Origin: Thereva unica
Taxonomy: Eukaryota > Arthropoda > Insecta > Diptera > Therevidae
Assembly (NCBI GenBank): GCA_949987705.1
Contig: OX465283.1
Coordinates: 52,552,953-52,616,952, forward strand
Reading direction: 5' to 3'
DNA: 64,000 nt
Position numbers and translations under genes: made by a program. The notes below the pieces were generated by a model. The model was not told the origin of the DNA. It did not search any database and saw only the letters and a list, made by a program, of their open reading frames with translations. This document shows, piece after piece, positions 32,517 to 43,767 of the stretch; the stretch's first letter is position 1, and each line of letters begins with the position of its first letter.

Positions 32517-33590
32517 GGCAGTACCATGATTAGCTGCGGAGAAGATTGGAAATGGGGGAGAAAAAGTCATTTATAAGGATTAGGACTAAAGAGCTAATAT
32601 AATGGAGTGCATTTAGGGATATTGGTAATGTAGGGCTTAGATTTGACGCCACATATTTTATTACTTTGATTTAACGGCCATACAGAAAGCTGTCAAAATA
32701 GTCCTTGAGAACAGAATTGATATCAAAAGCTTAGAGCCGCAGTCCACAGAATAGGATGCTATATTCTGTCAACATCCTCGAAGATATCTAGAGCAATCAA
32801 ATCGAACTCGCTAAAGAATGTATAATTTTAGGGGTTCTCTGTTGAGCACATAAGGTCGCCTGCAGATCATTTTTTGTTATTAGATATTCCATGTTCAAGA
32901 GATTATTGTCTTTATGACTTTGGGCAGAATATAGCTAATTCTTATTCCATAATGCGGACAGTTCTCCTATGAGCAGATTTGGTTGTGGTGAAGCATAGGT
33001 AGATGGGGAAGTTGCGCTGAACAGACACTTAACTTCGACTTGCTGCCGTGGAAATATGTTGCTATGCTTACAACGTCGGGAACCCTTACAGCATCATCCA
33101 CAATCTGAATGTCTACAAAAAGCTTGGCATCTATGCAAGAAACTCTGGTGCCATTTGAGCAACTTAAACAATTTGCTTTTGGAAGGTTATAGTATATCAG
33201 TAACAGTAATTTCACACTATTCGTGGAAAGATGTCATTATGCTATATCGTCAAATACTAATGTGAAGAGAAAATTAATCATATCAGCACTTCCGTGTAGA
33301 TAAGATTTCTGTAGAAGAAGAAAGCGACCTGGTATCCAAGAAATTGTGTGAGCTTCTGCAATAAAACTTTTTTACTAAAAGAGAAAGAGAGAGAGAGAGG
33401 GGGGGAGAGAGTGTTTGTCTACTAAAACATGTCCCACCCATATAAGAGTTGCAGTTGAATTTGTGTTTCTTTTGAATGCTGATGACGCATTTAATTATTT
33501 GTCTATACCTTTGTCGGCAAACAGATGCTTGCTTAGATAGCAGATTAATTCTCTTTGCAAACTGTTTTTGTACCTATTGTATCTCGTATC
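32517..33590. other. Unassigned interval with a GA-rich microsatellite
   Basis: A (GA)n/(G)n run lies at about 33379-33412. No other feature is supported. Confidence 0.4.
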
Positions 33591-33780
33591 GTCTCGCTTC
33601 TACTTGTTCTTCTTCTTTGGCGTCTACAGCCCAATTCTAGTCTTGACAACCATTAGCTTCTTCCTCCCGAGCTCTGCCGGCTGCCTCCAGTTTCTTGTAT
33701 TGAGCAGTTTTGTTGCATCAGCCTTAACACAGTCTTCCCACCTTGAGCGTGGTTTGCCAACTTGCAGAACGTGAAAATCT
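33590..33780 (-). pseudogene. RTE-like LINE 3' end fragment
   Basis: The minus strand reads GKPRSRWEDCVKADATKLLN, then TRNWRQPAELGRKKLMVVKT and RIGL followed by a stop and a GAAGAAGAA-type tail. This is the C-terminal block of RTE-like ORF2 (GKPRLRWEDCV..D...LL..RNW...A) at the 3' end of the element. Confidence 0.65.
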
Positions 33781-34006
33781 ACACAAAATCGTCTTTACAT
33801 ATTTTTTCGAAAATTTCTTTCTATGGAAAATATGAACTATTATTGATATAACCAGATTTCCGCGCGAATAACTCGGGATATCATAAAATTTACATTGACG
33901 CTCGACTAAAATTTTTAAAGCTCCCTTGTTTTTGGTCGAAAATTCATAAACCAAACGGCCAAAGATTCAATAGGTCACATCAGACAAACAAATTAGAAAT
34001 AACATT

Positions 34007-34551
34007 CGGCTTCACCGGCCGATCTGCGCAAGTTCGAGCGAATTTGTGAACTGTTCGCATACGTGAACTGTTCCGCATATTTAAGTGAATATAAAACAGA
34101 CCTTAATTCACCAAATGAGCTCCAAGTGAAGCTAAACGTAAAAGCTCACTCAAAAGAAAGTAATTAACTGTAATAATGGGATGCCATTCCAGTGAGCTTT
34201 TGCATATCTAAAGGCTCATTCAGAACCAACAGCATCAACGGCAGCAAAATTTTCTTGGCTGATGGGGGTCACAGGACAGCAAAAGTAGCCTCAGTAACAG
34301 GCTCAACTCAGTTGCTGCCGCTTTTTCATCTCTAATCTTGCTGCTTTGTTCAGACGGCAGAATCTTTTGACATTTCAAAGTCTGACAACTGTCAAATAAA
34401 AAGTCTGCTGCTTCCAATTCTGATTTAAATGGCAGCGTGTACTGCTGCTGATGCTTAGGTTCTCAGACAACCTTAACTTTTGAACTGTACATGAACTGGA
34501 CTTGAGCTGGTGAAGCCACTTATGTTGATTGAACTGAGGTCGGTGAAGCCG
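34007..34551. mobile_element. MITE of the CCGGCTTCACC family, long copy
   Basis: The ends are CGGCTTCACCGGCC and GGTCGGTGAAGCCG. It shares with the copy at 32258-32516 the order AATTTGTGAACTG, TGGGATGCCATTCC/TGGAATAGTGGAA, AGCTTTTGCAT and TTGAACTGAGG. It is non-coding; open frames inside are not protein-like. Confidence 0.65.
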
Positions 34552-37164
34552 GCACATTAGTTTGAAAAATAAAAGAGAAGATAAGAGGGGTTCTGAGGTG
34601 ATCGAGTAGTTGTCGACTTAATTTTGAACTCAAAGCTGTTGTACAATTTTGAACTCAAAGCTGTTGTACGAGATCGAAAATTCCCACTGATTGAGTATTT
34701 GTATTCATTAATGAACTTCTAGTTCGTACTGGGTGTGAAAGGGGGTAGGGTTAGGGGATTGGTCGAGTGGGATAGTTTTGTGTTGCGGGAAACATATTGC
34801 CGTGCAGACAGGAAGTTTGTAATTTCAGTTGAACAGTAGCTATGGTAAGCAATAAAGTTCAAAAGAGGACTGTTTAAGTAGCTTCAAGAGTTCAAAATTA
34901 TATTATAAATAAATTCATTTAAAAATATTTTTTAACGAAAGTAGATATTCTCTCATTATATTTAATTGTTTTCTTGTTTGAAGTAAAATAGGCGCATGCT
35001 GAATTTTAAGGATTCAAGTTGCTTTATCAAATATTGTTCTTCTTCTGTAGTGGGGTATGACATCCAAAAGGAGCGCGACCACTTCACTTGTCCTTTTTTA
35101 CACCTTTATAGTTGTAATCCAGACCGCTTGAACCTGTTTAGCAGTCTGCCTAATGCCTTGTCCCTTAGGCTTAACTGTTCGCGCTACTGCGGGGAGAGCA
35201 CATGAAAGCAGATATATCCTCCTCAAAGCAAAGTCGCCAGGTGAGATCTTCCGTCCTTACCCTACACTTACAATTGTCTATTCACCAAACTAAACATCGG
35301 CAAAACATTGTGTTATCAGACACTGCAATTTCGTGTCATCATCAAAGATGCTAAAGACAGTCACGGTAGCAATTTTGTAATTGCAATATGAGTATTTGTG
35401 TTGCAATTGTTTTCGTACTTACTGTTATCTATTAATTTGGTTTATTAATATTATGTTTTAATTTAAAAAGAAAAAAACTTAGTTGTCAAAAACTGACGGG
35501 TAAATAGTATCTGTCGCAGCCAAAACTTATTTAACAATTAAATCAACTATTATAATTTACAATTTTAATCTTAACATGGTTGTGTTATTTGCAAGTAGAT
35601 CAATAACCCTTTATACTGGATCTTTAAGTTTATGCATGAAGCAAATTGATCTTTTCCTGCAAGAACGTTTTTTGTTATTTTTTTGAGATTTATACCACTG
35701 GTCGTCCATTACTTATCTCATTGCAATACACATCATCACATATCGCACAGTTGAACAAATTTTATTTTAAAGACATTATTTCTATGATTTTTGAATTTTT
35801 GTCGTTTTTTAATACTTTTGAGTTTTTTTCTAGTTTTCCAAAAAATTCTTGAATATTTGTTACAGAAGAAAGGCTTAAGTATAACTCAAATTAAAAGGCC
35901 AGCTTTTCACAATATATTTTTAATTTCGAAATTAGGTCTTTTTCAAATGAAAATTGTTAAGGAAAATACAAAATATAGTTGGAGATACGATGAATGAAAT
36001 GTTCCTTCCTTATAATAAGGTATAATCATTGCATAAAGCAATATTCTGAAAAAAAAAACAAAGTTTTTTCAAGAACTAAAAAAAAAACGAATTAAGAAAA
36101 AAAAAACTGTAACCAAATATTTCTAAATTACAAAGGCAGTAAGTTTAAAATTAATAAATACAATTGTAAAAAAAACCATAAAAGTTCGTGTAAAATTTCG
36201 TACTGTGAATAAAAAAATTAATGAGAATGATGAATGTGAATGAATGTTACAAAAAAAAATGAAAGTCTTCAGTGAGAGGTGTTAGCAAAAATTTTTATCT
36301 TTAAATTTTTTAGATAGTTTAAAAATTTAAATAAATACCAGAAAACAAAAACAAAGAAAGAAAACTGCATTTGTTAGTAAAAAAATATTATAAATACAAA
36401 AAAAAAGAAAATGATTCATTGTAAATAAACCATAGTATAATAAAAATTCTGAGTATAATGCAAAAAAAAGAAAGGAAAATATAGCATTAATGTAATTATT
36501 GATTACACAACAAAAACCATTCAATATCAGATCATTATTATTGTAAAAACAAATGATGCGAATAAGATGAAACCTTTCAAAAACATTTCTGTAATAAAAT
36601 TGGAATTTACATAAAAAAATTAATTTAAGATAACAAAAAAAAAATTAACACAAAGAGAAACATTTTCTTGAGTGATTTATATGATCTTATTGTGTAAAAT
36701 ATATGTTACATATGAGAGAATTTAATTTGATGTAGTTTTATTTAGTTTGATACCGGCCCGATTAGAGTTGCAAAGCTGCCCTTCTCAGACTACTCCTCCT
36801 CTTGCGCCCTTATATTTCTTTACAATATCTTCAAGTGAAAAGTGTAGGTATGTTAGATTCTCATAGAACAGGTAAGTGCAATCAAGAAGTATGACCGAGT
36901 ATGACTGTTGGCGAATCATAATTCTATTAAAAAATTAAATACTTTCATGGTGATAATTTGAGCAAAATCGAACTTATGGGGCGGCGCTTCGATAACCACC
37001 TTGACATGGTTAGATAAGGTGCAAAAGGGCACTTAAATTAATTGATGACGATGCCGCTTGCTCCATCATCAACACCCTGAGCCACCGTAGGAATGCAGCA
37101 GCACTGACAAAATTATATCGCTGCTATCATAGTGACTAGTAGTGCAAAGGGTGATTCCTCAGCT
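34552..37164. other. AT-rich interval without recognised genes
   Basis: No coding region is supported. The stretch 35600-36720 is extremely A/T rich with homopolymer runs. Confidence 0.5.
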
Positions 37165-37233
37165 TTGTACTGCTACTGCTGATGAACGTAGACGGAATAA
37201 ACTGACTTCTTACAAAATAGTAATACGTTTGGC

Positions 37234-37917
37234 GAGAACTTAAGAAGAGCCTACCAAAATAAACGGATTTTTATCTTCTCTGATAGCCAAGCGGCAATTA
37301 GAGCAATAAGGTCCCGTAGGACCAAGTCGAAATTAGTTTGGGACTGCCAACGTGCTCTTCATGAGTTGGGCGTTCTCAATCAAATTACACTTGTCTGGGT
37401 CCCGGGTCACCGGGGCTTCGAAGGCAATGAAAGTGCGGATGCCCTGGCTAAACAGGGCTCTGACTTAGAATTCATTGGTCCAGAGCCGGCTATTGGGGCA
37501 CCGTCCAGCTTGCTGCAAAGGGCCCTGGCCGATCGGACTTTGATGAAACATATTGAACGCTGGAGGTCCGCGCCTGGACTGGCCAACTCTAAGCGGTTCC
37601 TTCCAGTGCCGTCCCCTAAAACGGCCAAGGAATTATTACGACGCAGTAGGAGTGATGTTAGGACACTTGTTGGCTTAATTACCGGACACTGTGCCCTAAA
37701 TTACCACTTATGGAAGATAGGAAGGGCGGAGGACCCTACATGTAGGCTTTGCCTAGAAGAGGATGAGTCTGCCCTCCATGTTCTCTGTGAGTGCCCTGCA
37801 ATAGCAAGGAGCAGGGTCTCTCTGTTCGAGAAGTCCCTGCTCGAACACTCAAGTCTAAGCGACAAACCACTAGGCAGACTGCTGAACTTGTTCAGGCGGT
37901 CTGGCCTACAAATATGA
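37234..37917 (+). pseudogene. LINE RNase H and C-terminal domain (5'-truncated, frame open)
   Basis: The frame is open from about 37240 to the TGA at 37915-37917. It reads IFIFSDSQAAIRAIRSR (RNase H strand with a catalytic Asp), then LVWVPGHRGFEGNESADALA (the GH..GNE.AD block with the last catalytic Asp), then LVGLITGHCALNYHLWKIGR, CRLCLEEDESALHVLCECPA and a C-terminal end RLLNLFRRSGLQI. The RT and endonuclease are lost through truncation. Its C-terminal architecture matches the fragment at 27064-27627 but the sequences clearly differ, so they are separate families. Confidence 0.8.
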
Positions 37918-37995
37918 GGTGTAGGGGTTGTAGTACAATAGGCAAACTTAATGGCCGCAGTACCTTTGGACCTAACACCTCACACAGGAAAAAAA
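37234..37995 (+). mobile_element. 5'-truncated LOA/R1-like LINE with target-site duplication
   Basis: It is flanked by a perfect 12-bp direct repeat, AATACGTTTGGC, at 37222-37233 and 37996-38007. It ends in a short A run before the right repeat. It holds only the RNase H and C-terminal part of ORF2 plus a short 3' UTR. It looks young because the frame is undamaged and the duplication perfect. Confidence 0.9.
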
Positions 37996-38007
37996 AATAC
38001 GTTTGGC

Positions 38008-39847
38008 ACTAGTGGGAAATTGACTAGTATCAGAACTGGTGACAAAGTAATCCGGGGAGAAGTTGGTTCAAATAATTATAATAGTGGTAAACCCACAAGA
38101 TTTTTCTAGAGAATTTGTTTTCCTGAAAGTGAGCAAACAGACGTTTCCTTCGTACTTCGTTCGCTAAACTAAAGCGGGTGTTCGAATATATATTGAGCGT
38201 GTTCAAGCGCCGCTGATAAATTGCGGAGCAAATGACTTCATTTGGAAATTCCAAAGCTTTCCGGAGATATTAGCAAAACTAATCAATGTAAGGTACTTGT
38301 CAAACTTGACCAAAAAGAACACATTTTTCAGTAACTACTAGAAATTCCTGGATGAACCGCCATTTCCTGAAACTGGGGGACGTGGAAAACAGCTCCCTGT
38401 CAAAAAAGTTCTGACATTTAGCCGAAGTTTTTTCATTTAAATAACAAAAGGCCCAACCGAATATTATGAATTTTTTTTCAGAGTATTTGTAGCTTAATAT
38501 TCTTCTTTCGGCACTTTAAAGAAACCGATATAGTTTTTGATTCGGGCGGTATCGTGCAGGTACAAAAATCACTTATGCCGTTTAAACCAAAAAAAAGGCT
38601 CGACCAAATATTATAAAAATCTTTTCATATTATATTTTCGTTAATACGCTTCGAACGGCAGCTCAACGAAATCATTTTTTTATTTTGGTACGCGCGATAT
38701 CGTGCAGGAAAAAATGACCACATACCCACGCCCACACACTTCTCAATTTTTTGCTTAAAATGCCTTTGGGACCTTGAAAAATGAAAATACGTTGGAAATT
38801 TCGATTTCAATTTTCGGACCGATTACAATAACTTCCCTATAAACTGGGAAGTTAAAAAATCCACAATGCTCGAGACGTGGCCAAAAACCGGCAAGAATCG
38901 AAATGAATCGTGAATAAAGTTCGAGACGCAGCTTCACCGACAGCAGAGTATCCGTTGCGGGGACGTCCCGCTTGGACCGCCGCGCCAACTAACGGATCAA
39001 AGAAAGAAGAAGAAATAGGACTAAAATCGAATAACGCAATTATCATTCTCGTTTCCAATTTTTTTTCAGTGTAATTAAGTACCATATAAAAATTTGTGAA
39101 AAATGTTATGGAAATAGTTTCCATGAAATTTTACCATTGCAGTACGATTCAGGTCAAATTTTCAATTGAGTGAAGGTAATCAAGTGACGGACTATTATTG
39201 CTTTTAATCCATATTGTCTGAAATTTTTAGTATTAAGAATGTCAAACAAATTGTGGAACATCCTTATAAAAGAGAGAGATCCTTTACAATATATTTTTAT
39301 AAATTATTGACTAGCTACGTTAAAAATACTTACCTGTGAATTGTCAGCATTAAACCTTTTAGTGATTCTTTCTGTGTTTATGATTTTTGTAATCCCGTTG
39401 GATTGCTGCATCCAAAATTACAACAAACCGGCATGGTATAAAATAAATTCAACGTCAACAATAATAACATCAAATAAAAATTTTTAATGTAAGGAAATGA
39501 GTAAAAATAACAACAAATTAATAAAATAAACAGTGAAACGACAAGCACACGAGAAGAAACTGGGGCCTACCTGTAGGCTTCACAGCTAGGCGATGGCACT
39601 CCATTTATAGTATTCATTAATCTAAGGCGTATCACACTTTGGGACATTAATTCTCAAACTTTTTAAAAAAGCGAAAAAAAATTACTTGATTTTGAACTTT
39701 GAATTATGTGGATTAAAAATCTTCGACTACATTGACTCGAATGAAAATCGATAGTGTTTCGATGAATTTACTCTACGGTTACTATTCTAGTGCTAGCAAA
39801 AAATTATGAACCAGAAACTAGTTAGTTTTTCTCGAGTCTAACTAGCT
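38008..39847. other. Unassigned interval
   Basis: No coding region is supported. AAGGC(C/T)CGACCAA-like and CCCAACCGAATATTAT-like texts at 38451 and 38596 hint at an internal repetition, too diverged to bound. Confidence 0.35.
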
Positions 39848-41863
39848 CAGTGCAATTAGTCGAAAAAAGGGCATGAAATTGCATTTCATGATGGTCAAAA
39901 TTTTTTTTTTGAATTTGTTGGGGTTCATCTGACAATGTTAAAACCAAGTTTGTGGGGTCGCAGTGTGATGGGAAAAGCCGCCATCTTGAAAAAGAGGTAG
40001 AGGTCGTTTATACCAAATAACTCGGTTGTGTGCAATGATAGCTGAAAATGATCAATACAAAGTCATTAGAGAATAAAATTATCTACAAAATGAGCCTTCA
40101 ACGAGGTCTGTAAGTTAATTTGGCTCAAAGTTATGGCCGCTCAAAGTTCGAACTTGTTCGGGTGGTTGAGGTTGAATGCAGTTTTTGCGATTAACTCGTA
40201 AGATATTAATTTGGGTGGGTTAATGCCGATTACCAAACTTATAGTGCTGGTGATTACCTTTAGAATAAGCCCCTAGTCATCGTTCTCGCTTGTATAGTTT
40301 GCGAGTAATCCAACGCCAAAGTTCGTACTGAACGTGCCTGAAATAACTGATAAGGCATTTTTTTTTGAATATCTCCTTAACGGTTGCTCATATAATAATG
40401 TAGTAAGCAGTAGAAACACGGGTATTAAAATATCTTCCAAATGGGCTATTGTCCGCAACTCTATGTCGTTTCATGTCCGCGACATAACGGGTGAAAAGTC
40501 AACTGCGAAGGTTGTGACACTTCTCGACGAATAACTCGCTTCCAGCCAGTTTCGCGTGTCGGATGATTAGAATTTTATGTAACGCCCTGAATTATCTATA
40601 TTTTGGGTTATTTAACTACTTTGGAAAATTATGATAATGGGAAATAGTAGCTAAGAATCGCGAAAACTGAAGCACTCCCTTTCAATATATCATATATTTT
40701 TTTTCAGATAAATCTTTAATATAAACAATGCGTGAGTACTTCTTTTGTGGGAGAATACCTTCATCTTAAGCCCAATATTGAATGTAGCACCTCACATGAA
40801 TGTTGGCGGTCAAGAAATTTTTCAGTAATTTCCCACTTTCTTTGTCTGTTCTTGCAATGCTCCTCTTAAAAATGATCGCACCACCTTTTCTTAAACAGCT
40901 TTCACTTGACCTTCACTGAAGTTTCTTTGCACACGTTATGTGTCCCGGATTCCAAAGACAGTCTCGTCAGAAAGTTTTACCTTACATTTCACATTTTGTT
41001 ATTTTCCGCATATGAGGCAGTCTCATCAAAAACTTTACTTTTAGAACCTCGAAAATGATGATTCTTAGCTACTATTTCCCATTATTATAATTTTCCAAAG
41101 TAGTTAAATAACCCAAAATATAGATAATTCAGGGCGTTACATAAAATTCTAATTCATCCGACACGCGAAACTGGCTGGAAGCGAGTTATGCGTCGAGAAG
41201 TGACACAACCTTCGCGCTTGACTTTTCACCCGCTATGTCGCGGACATGAAACGACATAGAGCTTAGGCCAATAGCTCATCTGAAAGATATTTTAATGCCC
41301 GTATTTCTGCTATTTACTACATTATCATATGAGCAACCGCTAACGAGATATTCAAAAAAATGACGTTATAAGTTATTTCAGGCACGTGAAGTGCGAACTT
41401 TGGCGTTGGATTACTCGCATACTATACAAGCGAGAACGATGACTAAGGGCTTATTCTAAAGGTAATCACTAGCACTATAAGTTTGGTAATCGGCATTAAC
41501 CCAACCAAATTAATATCTTACGAGTTAATCGCAAAAAACTGCATTTAACCTAAACCACCCGAACAAGTTCGAACTTTGAGCGGCCATAACTTTGAGCCAA
41601 ATTAACTTACAGACCTCGTTGAAGGCTCATTTTGTAGATAATTTTATTCTCTAATGACTTTGTATTGATCATTTTCAACTATCATTACACACAACCGAGT
41701 TATTTGGTATAAACGACCTCTACCTCTTTTTCAAGATGGCGGCTTTTCCCATCACACTGCGACCCCACAAACTTGGTTTTAACATTGTCAGATGAACCCC
41801 AACAAATTCCAAAAAAAAAATTTTGACCATCATGAAATGCAATTTGATTTACTAATTGCACTG
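39848..41863. mobile_element. Foldback-type element with arms of about 0.8 kb
   Basis: The left arm (39848-40659) and right arm (41060-41863) are reverse complements at high identity, with scattered mismatches and small indels. The outer ends share CAGTGCAATTAGT; the inner ends share GGGAAATAGTAGCTAAGAATC. The unique centre is about 400 bp. Neither the arms nor the centre encodes a recognisable protein. The size and arm-to-centre ratio resemble Foldback or long-TIR non-autonomous elements. Arms differ by several percent by eye, so the element is old enough to have drifted or lacks gene conversion. Confidence 0.85.
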
Positions 41864-42614
41864 GACTAAACTAGTCCAGTGCGACTAGAAAATTTCGCGG
41901 CCAGTGAGTTTGCGTTTTCTCACAAGAAAAAAAATCACATCAATAAATTTTTATTTTTCCGCGTTCAATTGTCCTTTAAAAGCAACGTGCTAACTGACAG
42001 ATGTTTGAAATGCCAAATATTACGCTTTGGAACGCGGTAAAATCCGGATTTGAAATGAAAAAGCAGCGACAGATGCTGCTTTCCTTGTCATGTGATCAGC
42101 GTAAACCAATAGAAACAATTCCCTACCGACGGTTCTGCTTTGCTGCTTTGGATATAACACAGCCTTATCACTTAAAAATAAGTATTGTTTTTTGGCCCAC
42201 AGTAGTTCGCGCTCTGTTTGTTCCGCCTATCTTAAAAGAGACTGGAAAGCGAAGCGTCTAAACAAAATTTAATTTTGAGGTACCTTAAAATGAACCACAA
42301 AGCGAACCGTCTAAACAGGCACTAAGACCAGGCGTAAGCGGAACTTTGATACCGAATTATCAACCGGTTAACATGGCGAGATGCCGTATTAGAGCTACCT
42401 CTGAGGACATATAAATATTTTAGTTTCTTCAAAACGGCGATACAATACGACTCAGTATTTAAGAGATATTTGTAAAAAAAAACTGTTTTGATCTTTTGAA
42501 TAAATTGTTTTGCTCCCAACCGATTGTTGTAGAAATTTGACTTTTCATTGATATTTTAAGGGCTGTTCCAATGTTCAGCTATTCTCGATTTATGCTGCGG
42601 TTGAATGTATACAC
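41864..42614. other. Interval with a repeated GCGAACCGTCTAAACA motif
   Basis: The motif AAAGCGAACCGTCTAAACA occurs at about 42298, with a variant (GCGAAGCGTCTAAACA) at about 42246. The same pair recurs at 57430-57510 with shared flanks (TGTTCCGCCTATCTTAAAAG / TGTTCCAGCTGTCTTAAAAG). It seems to be an interspersed repeat whose ends I cannot define. Confidence 0.5.
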
Positions 42615-43767
42615 AGAAATAGTAACCGCAATTCATGCAATGGCCAATGGTAAAGGAGTTGGAAAAGATGGCATCCTGCGATAATTGTTGAAAGCCGACT
42701 CAAGACTCATGGCAGAGGCGCTACAGCTAATCCTGGAAATAGTATGGAACACCTGTACCTTCCAGGAGGATTGGACGGAAGGTATCATAGTCAAAATACC
42801 AAAAAATGGGACCTGGCAATATGCGACAATTGGAGAGGCATTTTGTCTATCTGCTGTGGATAAAATCTTGCCCCACATATTATTATCTAGGATAAGAGAA
42901 GCAGTAGGCCGAACGCTGAGAAGGTGGTGCTTAGTGGAGCAGTCTACTGAATTACGATCCCGCCTTTACCTTGCTTTCATAGACCATGAGAAAGCGTCCC
43001 ACTAGGTTATCGGTAGCTTTATATGGCAGGCACTACGGCAACATGGACTGCCAGATAAAATAATAGAAATGATAAAAGCCCTATATAACAATTCCAAATG
43101 CAGAGTTTTCCATAATGGAAAATTATCTGACATCTTTGAAGTGAGCTCAGGAGAACGACAACGAGGCCTTCTTTCGCCAGTACTATTTCTTATAGTAATA
43201 AATGACATCCTTGTCATCGTGCTAGATAGTTAAACAGGTGGATTATAATGGGGTTTGCTAGACCGCCTTAATTATCTCGACTACGCGGATGATATCTGTT
43301 TGCAGGCCCACAGACACCAGGACCTCAAGAACATGTTAAACAATTTGGCAACAGAAAGTAGTCCAGAAGGCTTAAGGCTAAATCCAAGTAAAACTATAGA
43401 AATGCGGATAAATGTAAGCACCATTAAACGGACAGCGCTGAATAACCATGACGTGGAACTGGTAGATAAATTCTGCTACCTCGGCTGTATTATTACTGCA
43501 AATGACGGGGCAGAAGAAGAAGTCAGTTCCAGAATAAATAAAGCCCGAAGCGCACATGCATGCCTGCTCCGCATATGGAGATCAACGGAGATCTCAATTA
43601 ACACCAAATTGCGGCTGTTCAACTCCAACGTTAAGGCAGTTGTTTTGTATGGTTGCGGAACATAGAAAATCACCCAATTCATCAGAAGACGTCTACAAGT
43701 TTTCATCAACAGATGCCTACGTCGTATATTAAAAATCCGCTGCCAAGATAGAATTTCAAATGAAAAA
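42615..43767 (+). pseudogene. RTE-like LINE reverse transcriptase, 5' part (split by X copy 2)
   Basis: The + strand reads NGKGVGKDGI and LLKADSRLMAEAL (RT entry), LYLAFIDHEKASH (palm Asp block), then, after a stop, LPDKIIEMIKALYNNSKC and SGERQRGLLSPVLFLIVIND (RQG..LSP block), then LDYADDICLQAHRHQDLKNM (catalytic YADD at about 43275), FCYLGCIITANDGAEEEVSS, and INRCLRRILKI. Several frames and at least three stops are involved. The block order and style match RTE-type ORF2. It is cut at 43767 by X copy 2 and resumes at 46406. Confidence 0.8.
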
